A stretch of 64,000 nt of DNA from Hydra vulgaris (GCF_038396675.1 NC_088921.1:37328501-37392500), one strand, 5' to 3'; shown: positions 38,183-51,705, counted from the first letter of the stretch. Program-made: numbers and translations. Notes: generated by a model from the sequence alone, not told the origin.

Positions 38183-38817
38183 ACCACAGCTATTACTAAT
38201 TAAAAAAAAAATCTTTCAATTACATGTACAAAATTGTGTTTTGATCTTAACGTTGTTAACTAACTTTTGTGCTTTAGAGTAAAAGCGGGTTTTCGATCAC
38301 TGATTGAAAAATTTAAATAAAACTAATAGGAACATTTACAAAATAAAATTACCAGAAGAAAAAGAATCATCTTCTCTATTTAAATGTGTCAAAATAAAAT
38401 CTAAGCCATTTTTCAATCATTTTATTTTTATAAAAATTTAAAAGAGAGTCGTAAAAATTTTCTTTTTTCTTTTATTTGCTATCGTAATAATTCGGAAACA
38501 ATAATTCGTTTAAAATAATTTTACCTCTATCTTGTAGAAAGTTTAGTTTTAATGCCGATTACATATTTTTTTTCGTTTTATAGTTAAAAATTAGACAAAA
38601 AAGTAAGAAAAATTAATATTAAATTTTTACTGGTAAAACCGATCATTCACATATTTACTTTAAGTTCCTTTATTAAGTAGTATGTGAGTTTTTAAATTAG
38701 GTACCTAGGTAAATTAGATTATTGGATTTTCTCATGTGTTAGTTCCGGGTTCTTCCTATATAAAGTTATATTTTACAAAAATGACTCAATGATATTTATT
38801 AATTATTCACTTTCAAG

Positions 38818-40134
38818 ATGACACCAAGTAAAAAGTCATACAATGTAAAGAAAAAAATGCTTCAATCAGAAAAGCTGCATTCAATTATGGCATTCCATTC
38901 TCAACTCTAATAGGTCGCAAGAACAACAACAATGCTAGCTTCAAGGGATCAGAGTCAACAACCGAACTCTCACACCAAACAGAGTCAGTTATGGTGCATG
39001 CATTTAAGTTCCTATTTGATTGGGGCTATGGTTTAACACGAAATGATGTCATGGACTTCGTATGCGGTTACAAATCAATCAGGCCTATTTAAAAACGGCA
39101 GGCCTAGCAAAGACTGGTTTTATGCATTTATAAACCGATAATCTAAAAAATTTCCACAAGAAAAACTCCCACTTTAGCATCTGCCAGAGCCGCTTTTTGT
39201 ACGCAAGAAATAATTGATAATTATTTTGAAGTTGTCACCAAACAATATCAATTGTCTGGGATAACTTCTGGTTGTCACATTTGGAATTGCGATGAAACGG
39301 ATTTCTGTGGTGATCAAGGCAAAGGAACTGTAGTATGTCGAAAAGGCGCAAAGCGTGTTTTGAAACTCACTGGTAACAATGAAAAAATCCATTATACAGT
39401 GAACAATTGCTGTAATGCTGATGGATACTTTACACCACCATTCGAGAAAATTTTCCTACGTTGCTCAAACAGGTGTATGAGAGCGGTAAGTGTTTTACAC
39501 GTTTGCACGCTATAGCTGGTTTTGAATATACTGGGTTATTTCTACTTAACAAAAACAAAATCAATCAACAGACATTAGCTATCTCCGAAACGTTTAATCA
39601 ACCGACGTCTTCAACGCCATTGAGAACAGTAAAGTCTTTAACATTATCTTCTGAACCAGCAACAGCAGCTTCGAGGTTCGACAAGTACAGAGCACTTCAT
39701 GAGAGAATGAAAATCAAAATGGAATTAAGCTAAAGAATTATTTTCTCATTTAAAAAAATTGACGCGACCTAATATTCCAAAAATTGCTGGCCAATGTATT
39801 ACAGAACACGGTGTTGCAGATCATCTAAAAAAAGGAGAAGAAGTTAAGCAACTCAAATTAGCTGAAAAACAAGCTAAAAACCATCTGCAAACTCATAATG
39901 CCATTGCTAAACCCAGCAGAAAAAGAAGTAACTCAAAATATAGAACCGATTACAACACCTTCAGCCAATAGAAGAAAAGTTATTAAATGCAGAAAGTGTA
40001 AAAAAGAATTACATTCGGACATGATGTCATGCGAGAATCCAAATTGCAATACTTGATTCTGCAACAAAACATGTTTGCTAAAAAATTTTCTAATGGGTTC
40101 AGATTTTTTTTTTTGTAAAAAATGTAAACCTTAA
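38818..40134 (+). pseudogene. Pogo-like (DDE_1) transposase with internal deletion and C-terminal zinc finger
   Basis: An ATG at 38818 is followed, after a frameshift, by IRKAAFNYGIPFSTLIGRKN, a psq-type helix-turn-helix, then FDWGYGLTRNDVMDFVCGY. 39200-39450 reads RTQEIIDNYFEVVTKQYQLS, WNCDETDFCGDQ, VVCRKGAKRVLKLTGNNEKI and NNCCNADGYFTPPF; the DET holds the first catalytic aspartate. The frame then jumps to LKQVYESGKCFTRLHAIAGF-EYTG, skipping the middle of the catalytic domain with the remaining acids. The tail has KCRKCKKELHSDMMSCENPN, a stop, then FCNKTCLLKN and CKKCKP, a cysteine-rich finger. Pogo-like transposases of this type move DNA with TA target duplication. This copy cannot be active. 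Confidence 0.7.
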
Positions 40135-42242
40135 ATCTTTTATTATTTCTGTATGCTATATAAAAAATATATAAAAATATATACATTTACATATATAAAA
40201 TGTTAAATTTATTAAATGTATTTTATATTGATCGGTTTTAACAGACTTTCTGTCAGCAGCGATCATTTTTTTTTCTTTTTAGTTTTTAGTTTTCATATTT
40301 TCAAATACAATTAAAAAAAAAAAATTTATAAATAATGTGCTTGTTGGTATTTTTTATCTTATTAAAAAAAATAGTTTAAGAATTTTACTTGATTTTTATT
40401 GTTCGTTGATCGGCTTTTACTTTATCTTATGGTTAAAAGAGTATAATAATATTTAGCAAAAACGAATTAGAATATTAAAAATCCTATGAATTAAAAATTT
40501 AAAAATCTTTACTTTTAAAAACATTAACAACAACAACAAAAACATATTCTCTCTTAATTATAAAGATTTATAAAAAGAATTATACAAATTTATAAAGAAA
40601 TATAAACCTAATGTGACCTAAGTCAGGAAAAAATATTGTTTTTTTACACTAGTGAAATCAAATGTTTTTATAAGAAAAAAAATTCAAGTTTAGAAGAAAT
40701 AGAGAAAGAGAGATAGACAAACCGCATACGTACTTGCTCTCTTTAACACACTCTCGTACGTTTTTGGGTAATCCGCCATCCCCCATACCTGCGTACGTAC
40801 TTTATGGATGGTCCCTTATTATTAAAGATAATATTTTGAACAGTTAAAAAATTATCATTTCATTCCGCTACAGTCCCTCGAGTAATTGCGGAGCACACCC
40901 TAAAAATTTAAAGTTGATTTAGCCCCGGACTGCAAAAAGTCTTAATTCGCCACTGATCGAATTACAAAATAGTTTTCATTATTTTTTAATACATTGTGGT
41001 TTTCACGTTACCTCGGAAAACAAAATGCGGACACACAGACAACCAAACAACTCCTTCCTTTTTATATATAAGTATATATTTATAAAATAACATACAAATG
41101 AAAAGTCAATTTTTGAGTTTTCATATTGTTTACGCATGATTATAGTACAATTATTTTAACACGCTTTTGCATTCGAATCAACTTTGATTTCTATTCTATG
41201 CAGAATAGAATGACTTCTTTGTAAATTTTCTTTTTTGATTATAACTCATAATGTCAAAATTTTCCGGAAAATCAAGACTTCGAAGTAATATCCTGGAGTC
41301 TTAATTTACCGCCACACAGGGTAAAAATCGCTACTTTGAATTGTGAAGTTTTGTTCAAAGTTACATATACAAAAAACTAATAGAAAAAGTGTAATTTATT
41401 GGTTTACTTATCAAAATGAACAACGTTTATTCAGTTACAAATTTACAAGTTGGAAAGTCTTTTATTTTAGAATTAGTTTATATGCAAGTTTACTTAAGTA
41501 GAACTTTCTCGGATTCATTTCAGTTTATTTTTATATACTTGGCGCCGATAACATTGGATTTCCACTCAGTTAATATTGCTGATTTGTAGTTCTTTCAGCT
41601 CAGATGAAATTTATTTTTCGTCTTGACATTTAGTTATGAATCAAAAGGAAAATTTATAAACTTAACTTCTGGAAATCATTTTTATTAGTAAGCACCAACG
41701 GATAGGTAGCCAAAATCCGCTTACCGTCCAAAAAAAAAAAAAAAAAAATCAACACTTACCTATTTCATTCAGTGCAACACCATTCTACTCTCGATTTCAC
41801 TATATAACTATATAGAATCTATCATATATATTGTACGTATATAGCCCAAACGGCTTATACCACCAAAAAGGCTCCATTTAAATAGTATACCGATTCCAAT
41901 TAGGTATAAGCAGTTCAATGTCAAAAATATTACCAGCACAATGAAACACAAACAAATCAAATAGAGCATTTTATACCAGTAAAAAAATAACAGTATATTT
42001 GGGCTAACTTTAAAAAATACGTGTCATCAAGATGGTAAAAATGTTTATATTGAAAGTGAAAGCATGAACTACATTAAATCAAGATGTAAAAATTGTTTAT
42101 TGCAATTTATTACTAAAATTATTATTATTATTGTCGCAATAATAATCAACCTTAAAGAAATGTCTATAATCTAAGTAAGCTTTTTAAATTAATGGTCGAT
42201 GATATAAAATTAAAAATACAATACAAGCCTCAATTTATGACA
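40135..42242. other. No gene recognised
   Basis: AT-rich sequence. Two short GC-richer patches (40735-40815, containing CGTACGT repeats, and 40860-40965) and AT-rich segments near 41820-41900 look like transposon tails, but they show no coding sequence or clear inverted ends. Confidence 0.4.
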
Positions 42243-42512
42243 AACTTTTGTTACAACTGTGACAATTCCAAAGTTTGTCTTCATTCTCATAAGCACTCTG
42301 AGGAATTCTTTCGCATTTGTGATGATACCATTTTTGGCAAGTGTAACATTTAGCCATTTGTCATAAACATAAAAATTATTTAAAATATTTATATTAATAA
42401 TTATTATATCATTATTGTTACGGTTATACAATAAATATCTTAAATAATATATTTTACCTGCTCCAGGTTTTATCATCTTTAGGAGAGCAAAACATGCGAC
42501 ACGAGCAATGCA
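42243..42512 (-). pseudogene. MULE C-terminal PHD-like finger exons
   Basis: Two segments in different frames read HCSCRMFCSPKDDKTW (about 42512-42460) and, after about 100 bases, MAKCYTCQKWYHHKCERIPQ with LWNCHSCNKSLS and a stop (about 42358-42243). Together they give C-x-C, CxxC, W-x-H-x2-C and W-x-C-x2-C, the zinc-ligand spacing of a PHD finger, interrupted where an intron starts with GTAAAA. PHD fingers read histone tails; in a transposase this could steer integration. The acceptor is unclear, so the join is an inference. Confidence 0.5.
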
Positions 42513-42541
42513 AAAGTACACGGAATGTCTTTGCTACACAA

Positions 42542-42616
42542 CTCGTTTAGGCACCAACTCGTTTAGGCAATTTTAACACCAACTCGTTAACACCAACTCG
42601 TTTAGGCAATTTTCTT
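42542..42616. repeat. Short tandem duplication (CACCAACTCGTTTAGGCAAT)
   Basis: CACCAACTCGTTTAGGCA occurs near 42552, again near 42592, and truncated between them. It falls in the MULE coding strand, where it duplicates KLPKRVG, so the protein gained a short repeat. Confidence 0.75.
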
Positions 42617-42956
42617 TTGCGTCTTACTGGTAGCTCACAAAGTCTTGGTAAATTTATTGAGACTTGTTCCAAATATCTGATTTATTTTCTGGACGCAAGA
42701 AAATACTTTGTTCTGCTGGAAGACTTCTGCTAAGTTTGTTTTAAGTAGATTAAGCCCTTCAAACAAGTTATCAATTGCATTTTTTAATGTGCATAAATAA
42801 GTCATTTGCGTAATTTAATTGATTAGTTCACGACAGTTTTCAGAGGTGCAATTATTGTTTTTATTTTTACAATTTTCATTTGCATACTGAACACTTTCTA
42901 CTGTTTGTTCACTGGATAGATCTTGCATTGATCTTGCTTGAGCAACAAGATTATTT

Positions 42957-43300
42957 TACAACAAAATATTGTTGTAATGAAGAAACTCTTGAGGTGAAGT
43001 AGCAGGATCATTTTCCCCTGAACACAAATCTAGTGTGAAAAAGGGTGAGTTAGCATATAATGTACCTAATGCAGACCATGTAAGATTTTCTTTGAGGAAA
43101 ATAGCAAAGAAATGTTTGCATGGATATGCTGAATCAAACCAACTAGGACAAGAGCAAGTCGGCAAATTATCACTATCACCAAGGTAGCATTGGTAAATTT
43201 CTCTACTATTTGAATTGAATGAAGCAACATTGTACCATCTTTCTCTTACTGAAATAATACCATGCAAGTCAACACCTAGTAGTTTATCTATCAACCTCAT
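42957..43300 (-). pseudogene. MULE SWIM zinc-finger exon
   Basis: An open minus-strand exon reads RLIDKLLGVDLHGIISVRER, WYNVASFNSNSREIYQCYLG, then PTCSCPSWFDSAYPCKHFFA. The C-x-C-x(9-11)-C-x-H arrangement is the SWIM zinc finger, which in MULE transposases follows the catalytic domain and binds DNA. The C-terminal continuation is acidic and ends at a stop at 42957. There is no internal stop over 114 codons, so this exon is well preserved. Confidence 0.7.
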
Positions 43301-43846
43301 GCAGTGTTTGACTAAAGGACGAGGACGATTAATTAAATATTCTGGTATGTTGTTATTGTATTTTTTGTGAGATGTATGGGCCCTTTTGTTCTTATCACAA
43401 TAGCTAAATATATATGAAATTTACATATTAAAAACTTTAGCAATAATTTGTAGTGCGAGAAGTAAACTAAATATTATTTTATTAAAAAATCTTTTTTGTA
43501 AAGTTATTATTTAAATTAGTTCTATTACTAGCACTATTATTCAATGTCTTAGCTTTGTTTAATAAAAAAAAATTTCATTTTTAATATTTCACACTGTACC
43601 TAACCACCTCATAATATTTGGTGACACTTCGTAAGCCCTCCTCCTCCTTGAGACAGTATTATAAGTACAGCTCCATAAATATTTAAAAATATACAAGTAA
43701 CATATCAAAATAAACCTTGCAGTAAAAATTTATTTTTTCATTTCCTTTTATCTAAAATTTTCCTGTTTATCCATGAAAAACTCAAAAAGCAATTTTTTTT
43801 CAACAGATTTTACGGTCTAGCGGAACTTGGCACTGTATACTAACCT

Positions 43847-45285
43847 GTCATTATTATGGGAAAGGAATTCTTCAATGCAAATATTAAGCATAGATGTTTA
43901 AGAAGAATTCTTTCTTTTTTCAAGAAAGCTGTATTTGAAAGATTGGTTTAGTCTTTCAATGCCATTGTTGGTGTTAACATTCAGCAAGAGACGATCTTGC
44001 CTGTAAGCAAACTCCCATCTCTGAAATAAGAAACATATTAGAATTTTACGCATTGATTATAAGATAATGAAGAAACTAAAATTTACATTTAAATTTTGAA
44101 TATTGTTACATGAAATAAGTAACTATAAAGATAAATAATATCTGAACATAAAATAATAAAATGCAGATAAAGATCCCTAAGTCATTACCACATTTTTTTA
44201 CAGAAAAAATCAATAAACACTTATATTTTGAATAACATTAGTACTAACCTTTTGAATACACAACCAAATATGTTTCTATTAATCTGCCAGTTTTGGGTTC
44301 TTTTGCCACTCTTGAGACTCTTCTAATTCATTCACCTCTTTTTGGCAAATTTTGACTGTTTTTGCATATGCAATAGTACGCAGTACTATTTAACTTTATT
44401 TTTTTAACTTTATTTTTTAACAAACAACCTTAACTTTATTTTTTAACAAACAACATCCATTGGCGGTTTTAGAAAGCCACCGTTCCCAAGCTTGTTCACG
44501 ATGAAATCACAAATGTGTACCCGGCATCCTAGTAAATAGATTTATTATTTGAAAATATAAAAAATTATGAATATAAATAGCCAACAAATATAAAATTTGG
44601 AATTTGATGTTTTTACTAAATGTGTTACTTAAGCACCACTGTTGGTGCATATAAACAGATTTCTAAAAATCTTACCAGGGAATACAGATTCAATTGAATT
44701 TATCTCTTCATTGCTGTAATCAGTAAAAAATAAAGCTGGTTGAAATGATGGATTCCACTCTTTAATGTACATTAGGGCTTCTGCAATTGCCTCAGTTGTT
44801 TCATTTTCACAAACAAAAATTTCAACAATTTGATAGTCAATGTTTGTTTTTACAACAAGGAAAAAAAGTGGAAGTGCAAATCGAGTTATACGATATGTTG
44901 CATCCAGAAAGGCAATCTCGTTCCCATAGCGTAAGAGTAATCTTTGGATATGGAGCATATATCTTAAGATATGGAGCATTGTCTTCTGGGTTGCATTCTT
45001 CTTTTGGCCGAAACATTATCATTGCATCTGAAAAATAAAGATTCCATTCAATATATGATTATAATAAATGGAAGCTTTCTTTATATGAATAGCAATCGTT
45101 TCATCCCGTGGAAAATATCTTTTGTTGGATTTCTTTGCAATGATATCTGAGTTATATTCTAGATGAACAAAGGCATTTAGGTTACGCCTCATTTCTGGAA
45201 CCAAATTGACACCGTTTTTAACAAGCTCGGCTATTTTTGTAATGATTTCTTTTGATAAAGACTGATTAAGACCAGCCGCCTTAAC
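43847..45285 (-). pseudogene. MULE transposase catalytic domain and flanking exons
   Basis: An exon after an AG near 45286 reads [20 protein letters not shown] and [16 protein letters not shown], ending near 45020. The catalytic exon (44979-44629) reads RYGNEIAFLDATYRITRFAL, then FLVVKTNIDYQIVEIFVCEN, then ALFFTDYSNEEINSIESVFP. LDATY and TDYS carry the two conserved aspartates of MULE transposases. A frameshifted segment at about 44520-44465 has FHREQAWERW, where the third acid is expected. A later segment (44023-43847) reads DRLLLNVNTNNGIERLNQSF and KYSFLKKE. Small frameshifts suggest recent but real decay. Confidence 0.7.
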
Positions 45286-45453
<168 letters not shown>

Positions 45454-45799
45454 GTTAAAAATAAAAATAAGATAAAAACAAAATGCTAAAATTAAATTTG
45501 TAAAATATATAGACTTAAGATACTGGAAACCTCCAGAATAACACTTGCTAAGGTTAGCTAAAGCCTTATTGAGACATTAAATAAAGTATGAAGATAGTTC
45601 ATATATGTGAAAATAATTTGAGCTATCTAAATTTTTTTTTATTTTATCTGAAATGGAAAATAAAATACATTATAAAATATAAAATCTCCCTAAGTTACTT
45701 AGTCTTAGTTTTGAAGTAATATATGTTTTGATTGACATTGAGAAAATAAAAATTAATTTAACGAAAGCAAATTTTCCTTTTTAAATAAGATTTTGTTGT

Positions 45800-46150
<351 letters not shown>

Positions 46151-46390
46151 TAAAAACACTGCTGAAAGTATAACAGCTAAATCACAAACTGTAGTGCAGA
46201 AATCATCTTTGATGATTTTTGAACATGCTTTATTTAAAGGAATTTAGTAAACTTTTTTTTATTTATTTAAATTTCAGAGTTCAGTCACAGAAGATAGTGC
46301 ATACACTAACTGATTAAATTCCGATAAATGCAGTAGAGTGTACATGCATCAACTGCCTTTTTAATATTTTTTAATTAAGTTTTAAATTAA

Positions 46391-47694
46391 CGGGTGATGC
46401 GGAAGTTATCGGACAAAATAAAAACGTTAATGACTTATTTATAAATAAAAAAACAAATTACTATTATATTTTTTTTAAATAAAGCATTTATCTTTTAATA
46501 AAAATATTTTTTTATATATATGAAAAAACACCACCATCTGCAATTGATCTCAATTTTGCTCTGACGCCTTTCGTATGCGACTGTAAAAAGTTTAAATCAA
46601 TTTCTTGTAGTTTTAGTTTAATGCGATCAATCAAAACTTGCTCTGTTGAAGCTTGCCAATCTCACTCGTAAACCTTCTGTGCTAAATGTCCCCAAAAATT
46701 TTCAATTGGTCGTGCTTGAGACACATTTGGGGGATTGGATTCTTTATCAACGTAATAGACATATTCGTCCATCCAATTTAGAGAATCTTTAGAATAATGA
46801 GAACTTGCTAAATCTGGCCAAAATAAATAGTTAAAGTCTCCATGATACTTGTGAATAAAACGAAAAAGTCGTTTTTCTAAACATTCATTAATATAGATTG
46901 ATGAATTGATCGCTACAGCCTTGGAAGTGCGAAACAATGGCTCGGACATACCACGGTCAGATATGGCAATCCACATTAATAATTTTTTTGGAAATTTCAC
47001 TTTTCCTATAAAACGAACACTTTTTGGGCATGTCTTTTTGTTGTTTGTGTTGTATCCAGAATTTCCACGCGTGTTGTCCCCTGCAAAACAAAAGTATTTT
47101 TCGTCATTGATGACTAGAAGCGATTTTGTGTTATAGAGTTGGTTAACTAGTTTCCTGCTTCTTTTCTTTGCCTTTATTTGTTGTTCTATAGTGTATTTTG
47201 GAGTCTTTTCACGTTTTCTATATTTAATATTTATTTATTTTAACTGACGACCAATTGTCGATTGATTTACACAGAATTTACTACATATTTTTCTCTTACT
47301 GACCCCTTTTCGATTATTGACAAGTCTCGTTAATTCGGCTTTTTTTTCTCTAGTCCAGGATGTCGGACGACCAGGGTGCTTTCTATCAGAAAACGATTGA
47401 ACAGTTTCAAGTCTTTTTAGACTATCATATATTGTACTTTGAGCAAATCCTTCCTTTTCATAATGATTTACGATTTTTTTTATATATATTAGGTTTATTT
47501 ACAAAAAAACATTTTTAGTCTCTTTCGAAAAGATTCTCGCTCAGCTGCATTTAACGTCATTTTAAATAATTGTGTTTCAAATAATAAAGTTTATATTTTA
47601 TAGAACGTTTATGCCTACGCATAAAATCACAAAAACTAATTATTATGCTCAAATAATGAAGATAGGATTTGTCCGATAACTTCCGCATCACCCG
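46391..47694 (-). mobile_element. Mariner-type (Tc1/mariner) element, complete with inverted ends
   Basis: CGGGTGATGCGGAAGTTATC at 46391 is exactly mirrored by GATAACTTCCGCATCACCCG ending at 47694; the 27-base ends are identical. The 1.3-kb interior holds a single minus-strand transposase. The element lies in an intron of the MULE gene. A truncated relative is at 52341-52833. Confidence 0.9.
46512..47560 (-). pseudogene. Mariner-type transposase, DD36E-like spacing
   Basis: From the ATG at 47558-47560 the minus strand reads MTLNAAERESFRKRLK. After frame disturbances come STIYDSLKRLETVQSFSDRK and HPGRPTSWTREKKAELTRLV, a helix-turn-helix with a GRP AT-hook-like linker. VINDEKYFCFAGDNTRGNSG follows, holding the first catalytic D, then LMWIAISDRGMSEPLF. 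NYLFWPDLASSHYSKDSLNW gives the second D, and ARPIENFWGHLAQKVYE the catalytic E. I count 36 residues between the second D and the E. One TGA replaces a glycine just after QKVYE, where the copy at 52341 still has GDWQAS. The frame then runs to a TAA at 46512-46514. With only a few lesions this copy is fairly young. Confidence 0.8.
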
Positions 47695-47708
47695 CTTGAC
47701 TACCATAC

Positions 47709-48545
47709 TTTAAAAGCAGGGAATTCTATTATTTCTTTTATAGACACATTAGCAAGATAATCAAACTTCTTGGTATCCTGCACAAAAATTCGCTTTTTCG
47801 GGAAAGAATGCTCTGTTATCTGAGCATTCAAATAATATAAAAGTTATGAAGAATTAAATAGTATTTACATAGTAAATAGTTACATTTACATTGTAAATAG
47901 TTATAGTTTTCGAAAATTGATAATTTTTTTTATAGTTTTTAAACTAACTGTAAGAACAAGAGTAGCACACTGTAACAAACAACTGAATAATATATCTAAA
48001 TAAAACTTACTGCTTCTTGGTTGTTTTTTTTCTGTACCTAGCTTTTGCTGCACAATGAAGGGTATCCCTGAGTCGGGATAATTCATTATATCTTAACGTT
48101 ATATATTAGATTTTAAATTTCTTTTGTACTAAATTACTTTTATAGTATATAATATAATATTGAGTTATACAGTCATCTCTCGATATCTTAAACTTTTATT
48201 TAATCCCGTTAAACCTTTATTTATGGATTATACTCTCAATAACTCATACATTCGCAATCTCGAACTAATTTCTTGGTACCTTGGAGGTTTGAGATATCGA
48301 GAATTGACTGTATATAATATAATATAAAATTCAAAGCAATTATAAACCTTCTATATTTTTTTCCATGCTTTGTTTAAAAGCTACAACATAATGCACTATG
48401 TAAAGCATTTCATGTTCTTTAATTTTTGCACAGACATCTCTATATGAAGATAAAACGTGCTTAGTTTCTAAATCTTTAGGTGGATTTGAAACTACATCAA
48501 TGTTTGGGTGATGATCTATTTTGTAATAAGCAAAGCTGTAATTAC
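47709..48545 (-). pseudogene. MULE N-terminal exons
   Basis: Three exons chain with matching phases. Exon 1 (about 48545-48348) reads FAYYKIDHHPNIDVVSNPPK and SSYRDVCAKIKEHEM and ends one base into a codon before GTTTAT. Exon 2 (48091-48011) reads IMNYPDSGIPFIVQQKLGTE and ends before GTAAGT. Exon 3 (47812-47709, using the AG in ATAACAG) reads HSFPKKRIFVQDTKKFDYLA and SIKEIIEFPAFK. The VQDTKK...I-x-EI-x-FP block is typical of the N-terminal domain of this MULE group. No internal stops occur in these exons. The mariner begins 15 bases beyond exon 3, in the next intron. Confidence 0.6.
48170..48310. mobile_element. Pogo-like MITE, 141 bp, TA target duplication
   Basis: The left end CAGTCATCTCTCGATATCTT and the reverse complement of the right end, CAGTCAATTCTCGATATCTC, match at about 21 of 24 positions over the full ends. 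TA flanks both sides (48168-48169 and 48311-48312). This end type is widespread for pogo-derived MITEs. It lies in an intron of the MULE gene. Confidence 0.85.
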
Positions 48546-48594
48546 TAGGTAATATAAAATATTCAATAAGTGATTATTATAGAATTAGGAAAAA

Positions 48595-48798
48595 TTGTAT
48601 CATGAGAAAAAGTGGATATATTTTTTAATAATGCTAAAATTTAGCCATGTATAAAGGCATGGTGTACACCATGCCTTTAATGAACACGTATGCATGTATG
48701 GACACATGTCCACTTTCTTATAAGAAAGTAAACATCATGTTTATCATGAGAAAAAGTGATTATGCATCTAAGCATATCCACTGTTTCTCACGATACAA
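48595..48798. mobile_element. MITE of 204 bp with nested palindromes
   Basis: TTGTATCATGAGAAAAAGTG at the left and the reverse complement of the right end, TTGTATCGTGAGAAACAGTG, match at 22 of 24 over the full ends. Inside are a perfect AAAGGCATGGTG/CACCATGCCTTT palindrome (48655-48680), an ACTTTCTTATAAGAAAGT palindrome and an internal partial copy of the end at 48744. No coding sequence. Confidence 0.8.
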
Positions 48799-49057
48799 GT
48801 TATTGTAAATATAATTATAATTTATAAGTAAGAGTATTTTTTTATGTTATCCAAGAGGGCATAACCTCAATATTTACTAATTTACTAATTAAAAATTATT
48901 TATAATTTATTGATTTACTAGTTGTTATTTATCATTTATATTTTTTCCTGCTTCGAATGACATAAAATCTGTTGAGTGTTTGTAATATGAAAACTATATG
49001 TAAATATATTACATATTAAATATATTGATTTTGTAATATACAATATAATACAATTGA

Positions 49058-49347
<290 letters not shown>

Positions 49348-49432
49348 ATAATAGTTTTATGTTTTAAATTAGGTTTGCAGTGCATTTTATTGATAGGAAA
49401 TGACTTATGAGTACCAATAAAAATATCGAAAG

Positions 49433-51243
49433 GTGATAAAAGAAATGGGGAGTTTTTTAAATGCTGATAAACAGGATAATGTTGAGATGTTACAATCTTT
49501 ATCTAGACATGATATTGACGTATCTAATTTTGATAACTATAATGATGATGATTTTGAAACTAATAACCTGAGTTTTATTATTAGTAGCTCGGAAAGTGAA
49601 GGTGATGCAGAATCAGATGATAGCAATGAAGAAAGTTTGAGAAATGATTTGGCTGATTTGGCAGTTAGATGTAAAATGACGCATGTTCAAGTGAATGGAG
49701 TGCTTAGTGTCTTGCGGAAGTATTGTTTTGATCTTCCAAAGGACAGTCGCACTCTTTTAAAATGTACTAAAACAATTTTAGTTACATACAAAAAATGTGG
49801 TGGTGACTATTTGTATTTTGGGCTTGAAAAAATCATCAAACAATCTTTAGAAAGAGACGACAGTAATGAAATTTTGAACTTGAAAGTAAATGTGAATGGC
49901 ATACCTTTGTACAAATCATCTAGCTTACAATTTTGGCCAATATTATGTTCTATAAATCATTCTACTTCTATGATTGCTGCACTTTTTAGTGGAAATTCAA
50001 AACCAAACTCTGTAGATGATTTTTTGCAAGATTTTATTTATTAGGTTAAGCACCTCCAAGAGTATGGATTTAGTTATGGAGAAAAAAGCTATATATTGTT
50101 ATTGCAGTCATTTGTGTGGGATGCATCTGCTAGGGCTGTTTTAAAAAATATTAAAGGCCAGAATAGTTTGCATAGGTGTGAACGATGTTGTGCAGTTGGA
50201 ATGTCAGTTAATAGACGTATAACATTTGTTAACCCAGGTTGTTTTAATGCAGAAAGACGCACTGAAGAAGAATTCCTCAACTTGGCTTATATCAATAGTC
50301 ACCAGCATCGTCCAACATCATTAGTACAAATAACAAATAACTGTTTAAGTATTTTTTCTCTAGACTACATGCACTTAGTTTGTTTGGGTGTGGTTAGATG
50401 AATGCTTCAATTTTTGAAAAACGAAGATTTCTCCTTAATCTAAGAAAGTGTATCCCTAGTGAGTTTGCAAGGCTCCCTCGGGCACTGATTGAATTGGATA
50501 GGTGGAAGGCTACAGAATTCCGTTAATTCTTGTTATATACAGGTCAAGTTACTTTAAAGAGCGTATTAAAACCGGATTTGTACAAACATTTTTTAACATT
50601 GTCTGTTGCTGTTACTATTTTACTTTCATCTGATAAAGATAAACAAGTTGAATATCTTGAGTGTGCGCAAAAACAACTAGAACATTATGTTTTTCCCTGT
50701 CAAAGGTTGTATGGAGAGTTATGTTGTATATAATGTTCATCATTTACTCCACCTTGCAAATGATGTACGTTTTTTTAATTTATCGCTTGATGAAGTTAGT
50801 GCTTTTCTGTTTGAAAATTTTTTACAGTCGCTAAAAAGTATGTTCGGGCGCCAAAAAACCCACTTGTCCAAGTTGCTAAGAGGATTGAAGGTTATGAAAA
50901 TATTGAACTTGTTCAAAAAAGTAATATTAAATTAAAACAAAGAGATTGGAAGCTATCAACACATCCTAGAGACTCAATTGTGTTTTTTAAAAATGACACT
51001 TATGCTCAGATTATAGAAGTTAGAACAAATGGGTATTTCTGCTGTCTTTTTGACTGTTCCTATCTACAGCCTTGTTTTATAGAACCATGCTCTTCAGCAA
51101 TTATAGATATCTACTATTCAGAAAACCGCCATAAACATACCCAAACAAAACTGGTGAGTAATGAGGATATTGCCAAAAAGAGGCTTAAACTGCCGTGTGG
51201 AGATGGATATGTCCTAATGCGGTTTCTGCATTGTAACGAGTAG
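49433..51243 (+). pseudogene. TNP2/DUF4218-like transposase, copy 2
   Basis: The plus strand reads [12 protein letters not shown] from an ATG at 49445. An acidic region SSSESEGDAESDDSNEESLR is followed by HVQVNGVLSVLRKYCFDLPK, SRTLLKCTKTI, then NVNGIPLYKSSSLQFWPILC. After a TAG near 50042 it continues LLLQSFVWDASARAVLKNIK, SLHRCERCCAVGMSVNRR and FSLDYMHLVCLGVVR. A frameshifted part has LPRALIELDRWKATEFR, then VYNVHHLLHLANDV with LDEVSAFLFENFLQSLK, the DUF4218-like block. The C-terminus ends CGDGYVLMRFLHCNE at 51243. The N-G/DG, C-x2-C, D-x-MH and NVH...H blocks match copy 1 in order. Four or five stops or frameshifts disable it. A DUF4806-type gene follows after about 0.5 kb. Confidence 0.7.
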
Positions 51244-51570
51244 TAGTACATTATAAATAAAATAAATAGATATTGATTTTCCATTAGTTTTTAATAATAT
51301 TCTAATAAATTTCTTTATGCTATAACAGTATTTGGTATTTTTTTTCAAATTTTAAAGTTTGGCTTGCTGTGTTTAAACATTTTAATACTTTTAAGATAAT
51401 AATTTTATAAGATTTTGTTTTCCAGGTTAAATATAAATAAAGTTTAAACTTTTATAATGTTAGGTTTAGGTTAAAAGATGCTTTAACCCAAAATTTATGC
51501 ACACAGTTATCAGATAAAAATTATTGGATAGTCCTAACCAAAAATAACCAGATTAATTTGCTAAACATAT

Positions 51571-51705
<135 letters not shown>

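Noticed and set aside
38280-40440. Inverted ends of the pogo-like element (AAAACCGATCA / TGATCGGTTTT)
   Set aside because: The match is only about 11 bases, and other GATCGG words lie nearby. The element borders remain undetermined.
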